NCBI GenBank assembly: GCA_905208975.1
Contig: CAJLRE010000067.1
Coordinates: forward strand, 1-9,228
Direction of reading: 5' to 3'
Length of the DNA stretch: 9,228 bases
Origin: an uncultured Collinsella sp.
Lineage (GTDB): Bacteria; Actinomycetota; Coriobacteriia; Coriobacteriales; Coriobacteriaceae
The position numbers and the translations under genes are program-made. Under the pieces are notes generated by a model, which worked only from the letters and a program-made list of their open reading frames with translations, made no database searches and was not told the origin of the DNA. Every line of letters starts with the position of its first letter. Within the stretch, counting starts at the first letter, position 1. Positions 6,498-9,228 of this stretch are shown in pieces.

Positions 6498-6961
6498 ATA
6501 TCAAAATTGTCTACGAGGACCGCATTGACGCATGGGACACCCGAGCGGACGGGTCCGCATCGACCTCACACGCCGTGCTGCGCGTCAACGGACGGCATCT
6601 CGAACTTTGGAGCGCCCTCAGATTCGAGGAGGGGTACGACCCGGAGAAAAGTGGGCAGGCAAAGAGCAGCCGAACCGAAGAGGGGCAGGCCGAAAGCATC
6701 CTGAGCATTTCAGCGGAAAACGCCCCACAGATCCTCAATGCCTGGCTCGCTGTTGCTCACGATGAGCACGGGCTGCTCAGGCTCGACGTCGACGGTGAAA
6801 CGCTCTACAAGTTCGAAGAGCCGGACGAGGACGAGGATGAAACCTCGGACAACGTCAGCGACGAGTTCAGCGGCGTGTTCGAAAACGTGGACTTTTTTGA
6901 ACCGGAGGGGTGCCCGCAGGGAGCTTGGCGGCCACGAAGCCCCAGCGCGACCGCTCGATAA
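6494..6961 (+). CDS. Strongly acidic hypothetical protein, 155 aa
   Basis: No family is recognised. The chain has about 34 Asp/Glu against about 14 Lys/Arg, with an extreme acidic run at about residues 104-120 (EEPDEDEDETSDNVSDE). The N-terminal half looks folded and beta-rich (MNIKIVYEDRIDAW..., HAVLRVNGRHLELWSALRF). The last ~20 residues are basic and Pro/Arg-rich, as if the end had drifted. I choose GTG 6494, which overlaps the mobC stop (GTGA) and has AAAGGGCGG 6-7 bases upstream; the ATG at 6467 lies inside mobC without a ribosome site. Coupling to mobC suggests co-expression at transfer. It lies in what would be the leading region, where other plasmids carry anti-restriction or anti-SOS proteins, but that function is only a guess. 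Confidence 0.65.
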   Translation: MNIKIVYEDRIDAWDTRADGSASTSHAVLRVNGRHLELWSALRFEEGYDPEKSGQAKSSRTEEGQAESILSISAENAPQILNAWLAVAHDEHGLLRLDVDGETLYKFEEPDEDEDETSDNVSDEFSGVFENVDFFEPEGCPQGAWRPRSPSATAR

Positions 6962-6969
6962 TCAGGTGC

Positions 6970-6998
6970 TTTAATCAGATATACTAATCTGGTATACT
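6970..6998 (+). promoter_or_regulatory. Probable promoter of the toxin-antitoxin operon
   Basis: TATACT at 6993-6998 is a good -10, with a weak TTTAAT at 6970-6975 seventeen bases upstream. AGATATACTAA and TGGTATACTTA form an imperfect direct repeat (about 6978-7001) over the promoter, a plausible operator for the RHH antitoxin. The start codon is 25 bp downstream. Confidence 0.45.
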
Positions 6999-7023
6999 TA
7001 TTGGGAAAGAAAGGAGAACGGCA

Positions 7024-7278
7024 GTGGTCAGAGTGCATGGGAACGCCCTCAAGCACGGGCTTACCAGCGATGAGGTCGCGTATGCGTGGGAGAACCCGAT
7101 TCGGTGCCGCCAGCGAAACGGCACGGATGACCCGCCGCTCTGGATTTCGGTCGGCTCGCTTCCCGACGGTAGATTTGCCGAGCTGATTGGATTCATGGAT
7201 ATCGACGGCGTTTGGTGCGTGTTCCACGCGATGGTGCCGCCGACGAAGAAGTTCAAGCGTGAGCTGGGATGGAGGTAG
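7024..7278 (+). CDS. BrnT-like toxin (putative ribonuclease), 84 aa
   Basis: The chain follows the plan of BrnT-type toxins, which belong to the RelE-like fold and cut RNA. The segment NALKHGLTSDEVAYAWENP (residues 7-25) matches 'KHGVSFEEAxxVFxDP', ISVGSLPDGRFAELIGFMD matches the central 'xIGxxxxGRxLxVVxT' strands, and PPTKKFKREL matches the C-terminal 'RxATxxERR' helix. It starts at GTG 7024 with AAGGAG 7 bases upstream. It is followed 2 bases later by an RHH antitoxin; toxin first is the order seen in brnTA. The pair presumably stabilises the plasmid by killing or arresting plasmid-free cells. Catalytic residues cannot be assigned firmly, because the BrnT similarity is remote; a related DUF4258-type fold is the alternative. 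Confidence 0.68.
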   Translation: MVRVHGNALKHGLTSDEVAYAWENPIRCRQRNGTDDPPLWISVGSLPDGRFAELIGFMDIDGVWCVFHAMVPPTKKFKRELGWR

Positions 7279-7280
7279 AC

Positions 7281-7562
7281 ATGAACGGAATCGTTGCCGA
7301 GAACGGCAAGGTCGTTACCGATGAGATGATTGCCGATTGGGAAAGCGCCCTTGAGCGCGATGAGTGGCCTAGCGGATGGGTCAACGTTGGCGAGGTTGTC
7401 GAGGGCAAGCTCCCGAAGGCCGCACCCGAGACGGTGACGCTGTCCCTCAAGGTTCCAGTTGCGATGAAGCGGGCTCTTGAGAAGGAAGCGAAGGCCGAGG
7501 GCAAGTCGACGGGTGCGTATGCCCGCGGAATCCTCGCCGATGGTCTCATGGCCATAGCGTAA
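7281..7562 (+). CDS. RHH (CopG/BrnA-like) antitoxin, 93 aa
   Basis: This is the likely antitoxin of the upstream toxin. Residues ~11-45 (VVTDEMIADWESALERDEWPSGWVNVGEVVEGKLP) match the N-terminal segment of a common actinobacterial antitoxin type ('TDEDLxRWAxxAERGxxP...'), which wraps the toxin. Residues ~50-90 (ETVTLSLKVPVAMKRALEKEAKAEGKSTGAYARGILADGLM) form a ribbon-helix-helix DNA-binding unit for autoregulation. I start at ATG 7281, with GGAGG at 7271-7275 five bases upstream; the ATG at 7269 overlaps the toxin stop and has no ribosome site. The gap to the toxin stop is 2 bases. A strong hairpin follows 20 bp after the gene. RHH assignment is firm; the partnership comes from adjacency. Confidence 0.8.
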   Translation: MNGIVAENGKVVTDEMIADWESALERDEWPSGWVNVGEVVEGKLPKAAPETVTLSLKVPVAMKRALEKEAKAEGKSTGAYARGILADGLMAIA

Positions 7563-7582
7563 AGCAGCAGGGGAGCTAACAG

Positions 7583-7609
7583 AAAGGGGAGCCTTCAAGG
7601 CTCCCCTTT
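7583..7609 (+). terminator. Hairpin terminator after the toxin-antitoxin operon
   Basis: AAAGGGGAGCCTT (7583-7595) and AAGGCTCCCCTTT (7597-7609) are perfect 13-base arms around one base. The T-run is short (TTTCCTG), but the stem is very stable. Its symmetry, with A-run and T-run on either side, would let it also stop minus-strand transcription from the par operon, which converges here. Confidence 0.75.
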
Positions 7610-7670
7610 CCTGCCGGCGACCCTGTTGTAATTTGGGTCAGAGCTTCATGGCTAGCCCCTCCAAGCCCTC

Positions 7671-7693
7671 CTGAGCCTTTGCCAGCGGCTCAG
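7671..7693 (-). terminator. Possible terminator of the par operon
   Basis: CTGAGCC (7671-7677) and GGCTCAG (7687-7693) form a 7-bp stem with a 9-base loop, about 50 bp after the end of the RHH gene on the minus strand. There is no T-run, so factor-independent termination is uncertain. Confidence 0.3.
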
Positions 7694-7698
7694 CTCTT

Positions 7699-7753
7699 AT
7701 GTATATACACTCTATATAAATTCTATATAGAGTGTATATACAATCTATATACT
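7699..7753. repeat. Array II: five 11-bp units with STATATAS core, at the end of the par operon
   Basis: Units start at 7699, 7710, 7721, 7732 and 7743: atGTATATACa, ctCTATATAAa, ttCTATATAGa, gtGTATATACa, atCTATATACt. The period is exactly 11. Bases 7700-7742 form a long inverted repeat with 19-base arms around AATTC. The TAG stop of the RHH gene (7745-7747) lies inside the last unit. The unit is the same as in arrays I and III, so one binding protein is likely. It is a candidate centromere-like (parS) site. Confidence 0.83.
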
Positions 7754-7993
7754 ATCTCGATTCATACGCAGTTCAAGACCCTCGACGATGAGGCGTGAGA
7801 CCGTTGTATTGTGTTCAGCGGCATAAGTCGAAATCTCGGCTTTTTGTTCATCAGTCACCCAGAAAGTGATGCACTTTCCCTTTTTACGAGTGCTGGTCGA
7901 GTCACCTTTGTGGCGCGTATCCTGGTTTGCCATGAGGGTCGGCGCAACCTCCTCAGGCACCGTCATTCGACGGACTGGCCTCTTAGCCGGCAT
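7745..7993 (-). CDS. parB: Ribbon-helix-helix partition protein (ParG/ParB-type), 82 aa
   Basis: This is the probable centromere-binding partner of ParA. Residues 1-39 are a basic, probably unfolded tail (MPAKRPVRRMTV...STSTRKKGK). Residues ~40-76 (KCITFWVTDEQKAEISTYAAEHNTTVSRLIVEGLELR) are a clear RHH dimer unit: beta strand, helix, helix. Small size, a mobile N-terminus and a C-terminal RHH are the layout of ParG and related proteins of type Ib partition systems, whose tail stimulates the ATPase. I start at ATG 7993, which overlaps the parA stop by 11 bases and has GAGGAG about 7 bases upstream; the ATG at 8008 lacks a site. It is the best candidate to bind the 11-bp arrays, which also bracket its operon. 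DNA target is inferred. Confidence 0.83.
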   Translation of the reverse strand: MPAKRPVRRMTVPEEVAPTLMANQDTRHKGDSTSTRKKGKCITFWVTDEQKAEISTYAAEHNTTVSRLIVEGLELRMNRDSI

Positions 7994-8609
7994 AGTGAAT
8001 CTCCTCATCGTTACGCAAGATTTCTTTCAGTTCATCCCAAATCTCCTCATAGCCGAAGAGATCATCGCCAAACGAATTGCCGAAAAAGTTTCGCAGCCCT
8101 TCGCGGCGGCGGACTTGATGGTCGAAATAACTGAGGTCGGCATCTTCAATCTCGCTCTGTGCCTTTGCAAACGAAAGGGTGTTGGCCGCAACCTGAGTAA
8201 GTAGCACGCCGTAAAAGACCTCGCGCTTCGTAAGCGTGCGTGCGGTCTCGATGGTCTTCACAACGTCGGCCGCGCCCGGACCCGTCGGAATCACGACGAA
8301 GTCCGATGCCTCAGCAGCCTCGTCCATGATGTTGCCATTCGGTGGGCAGTCGATAAAGATCCATTTGTCAGGATTCCTGCGGTATTGGATGCCGGCGCGC
8401 CGCACCGTCGCCAGGTTCGCCGACGTTACGGAAAATGGAAGGGAATCATTGTTCTGATCGGCGAGGAGCGCCCAGAAGCTTGCGCTAGACTGCGGGTCGC
8501 AGTCGTAAACCTCGACGCTCTTTCCCTCGCGCTCAGCAGCTGTCGCCAACGCCATTGCCGTCGTTGTCTTGCCGACACCACCTTTTAAGTTCATAGCCGA
8601 AATAATCAC
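7983..8609 (-). CDS. parA: ParA/ParF-type partition ATPase, 208 aa
   Basis: This is a Walker-type ATPase that moves or positions plasmid copies on the nucleoid. It begins VIISAMNLKGGVGKTTTAMALA, with the deviant Walker A motif KGGVGKTT (both signature lysines present). EVYDCDPQSSAS is the A' motif and KWIFIDCPPN is Walker B. It lacks the N-terminal HTH domain of type Ia ParA, and its length of ~208 fits the short ParF class (type Ib). The frame reaches a TTG at 8624, but I prefer GTG 8609: GAGAGGAA lies just upstream and the protein then starts directly at the first strand, as in relatives. The RHH gene overlaps its 3' end by 11 bases. Array III, 38 bp upstream of the start, occupies the promoter region, suggesting repression by the RHH partner. 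Confidence 0.92.
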   Translation of the reverse strand: MIISAMNLKGGVGKTTTAMALATAAEREGKSVEVYDCDPQSSASFWALLADQNNDSLPFSVTSANLATVRRAGIQYRRNPDKWIFIDCPPNGNIMDEAAEASDFVVIPTGPGAADVVKTIETARTLTKREVFYGVLLTQVAANTLSFAKAQSEIEDADLSYFDHQVRRREGLRNFFGNSFGDDLFGYEEIWDELKEILRNDEEIHYAG

Positions 8610-8646
8610 GGGCGTTCCTCTCAAGTGCTGTTGTATCTAACAGTGA

Positions 8647-8690
8647 GTCTATATAGAAAGTATATACAGTCTATATAGACTGTATATACT
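8647..8690. repeat. Array III: four 11-bp units with STATATAS core, between rep and parA
   Basis: Units start at 8647, 8658, 8669 and 8680: gtCTATATAGa, aaGTATATACa, gtCTATATAGa, ctGTATATACt. The CTATATAG and GTATATAC cores alternate, each repeating at 22 bp. Bases 8657-8692 form a perfect 36-bp palindrome. The rep stop codon (TAG, 8671-8673 read on minus) is inside the third unit, so Rep's last residues YIQSI are coded by the array. Placed directly upstream of parA, it resembles the operator/centromere position in parFG systems. Confidence 0.87.
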
Positions 8691-9228
8691 TTTCTTTCAA
8701 CTCGGCGAGCTCGTCGCCTGTAAGCGTTCGCCCCGCGCTCCTCGCCGCACGCAGCCCCTCGAACAGGTCTGGCGCCTCGTGTCTCGCCCATTCAATTGCA
8801 GCTCGAACGCCGAGGGCGCGAGCTTTCATCAGGTCGGAACGCTTTCCCATAAGGTCGGCTGTCGTCATGGCGTCGAAGTAGTCGTCGGTCTCAGTGTTCC
8901 ATGCCTGGTGTTCATCATCGATGCCGATCTTGATCTGATTGAGAAGATCTTCGTTCTCGCGGACAATTCTCTCGACCTCGGCAGCGCGCCTAAAGCCGAA
9001 AAAGACCGCCGTCTGCTCATATGGTTCCCACGGATGCGCCGCGACATGGCGCAGTACCGCGCGAACAAGACCTGGCCGATCATTTGCATACTTCCGCTTG
9101 AATTGCTCGGCCTGTTCCTCGATAACCCTATGAGGCCGGTACGTTGGACGCCTGTCTTGGCCCATAGCCTTCTTGTATTCATTCTGCCATCCAGGCTTGA
9201 GCCACTTATAGACAGTCGGACGGGACAC
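8671..9228 (-). CDS. rep: Replication protein, C-terminal part (residues ~512-696)
   Basis: This is the continuation of the rep gene at 1495-3082 across the circle point. The shared 55 bases encode VSRPTVYKWLKPGWQNEY, the second half of the helix-turn-helix, in both places. After it comes unique sequence KKAMGQDRRPTYRPHRVIEEQ... to the stop in array III. Joined at 1495/9173 the gene is 2,091 bases, 697 codons, with no frame break. This part is mostly helical and charged (AEVERIVRENEDLLNQIKIGIDDEHQAWNTETDDYFDAMTTADL...), with no catalytic motif I recognise; it may mediate oligomerisation or DNA contact after the HTH. There is no real start here; the coding region runs off the window edge. 61 bp separate its stop from the parA start. 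Confidence 0.88.
   Translation of the reverse strand: MSRPTVYKWLKPGWQNEYKKAMGQDRRPTYRPHRVIEEQAEQFKRKYANDRPGLVRAVLRHVAAHPWEPYEQTAVFFGFRRAAEVERIVRENEDLLNQIKIGIDDEHQAWNTETDDYFDAMTTADLMGKRSDLMKARALGVRAAIEWARHEAPDLFEGLRAARSAGRTLTGDELAELKEKYIQSI
9174..9228. repeat. 55-bp direct repeat, right copy
   Basis: Identical to 1495-1549 and ends exactly at the last base of the window. See the left copy: the pair marks where the circular plasmid was opened. Confidence 0.95.

Noticed and set aside
8610..8624. TTG start of parA at 8624
   Set aside because: No ribosome site precedes it, and GTG 8609 has GAGAGGAA upstream and gives the usual ParA N-terminus.

Overview
The window joins two unrelated DNAs. Bases 1-1494 are AT-rich and look like chromosome of a spore-forming Clostridia member (Lachnospiraceae-like). 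They hold two small spore-coat/ferritin-like genes on the minus strand and the first ~167 codons of a glycoside hydrolase family 43 gene on the plus strand. Bases 1495-9228 are much richer in GC, with codon use and protein relatives suggesting a gut actinobacterium, most likely Coriobacteriia (Collinsella/Eggerthella-like). The host assignments are inference from composition and family resemblance.

The second part is a complete small mobilizable plasmid. The last 55 bases (9174-9228) repeat bases 1495-1549 exactly. Joining them gives a circle of 7,679 bp and restores one open frame: a 696-residue Rep protein whose N-terminal 529 residues lie at 3082-1495 and whose remaining 167 residues lie at 9173-8671. 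The GH43 flank is therefore most likely an assembly or library chimera attached to a circular plasmid, although a real integration cannot be excluded.

On the circle most genes run on the minus strand in this order: MOBQ-type relaxase (5747-4299), coiled-coil membrane protein (4277-3702), a 142-aa unknown (3699-3271), primase-like Rep (3082-1495 then 9173-8671), ParA (8609-7983) and a ribbon-helix-helix partner (7993-7745). On the plus strand, diverging from the relaxase, are a MobC/TraD-like protein (6126-6497), a very acidic unknown (6494-6961) and a toxin-antitoxin pair (7024-7278, 7281-7562). oriT lies between the two transcription units at about 6001-6063, with a MOBQ-type nic core at 6036-6047.

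The most striking feature is a set of three AT-rich arrays built of 11-bp units with the core STATATAS (S = G or C): four units at 3218-3261 in front of rep, five at 7699-7753 after the par operon, and four at 8647-8690 in front of parA. All units within an array keep an exact 11-bp period. They look like the binding sites of one protein, most simply the RHH partition protein, which would then link replication control, partition and par autoregulation. Two of the arrays contain the stop codon of the gene that ends there (rep and the RHH gene).
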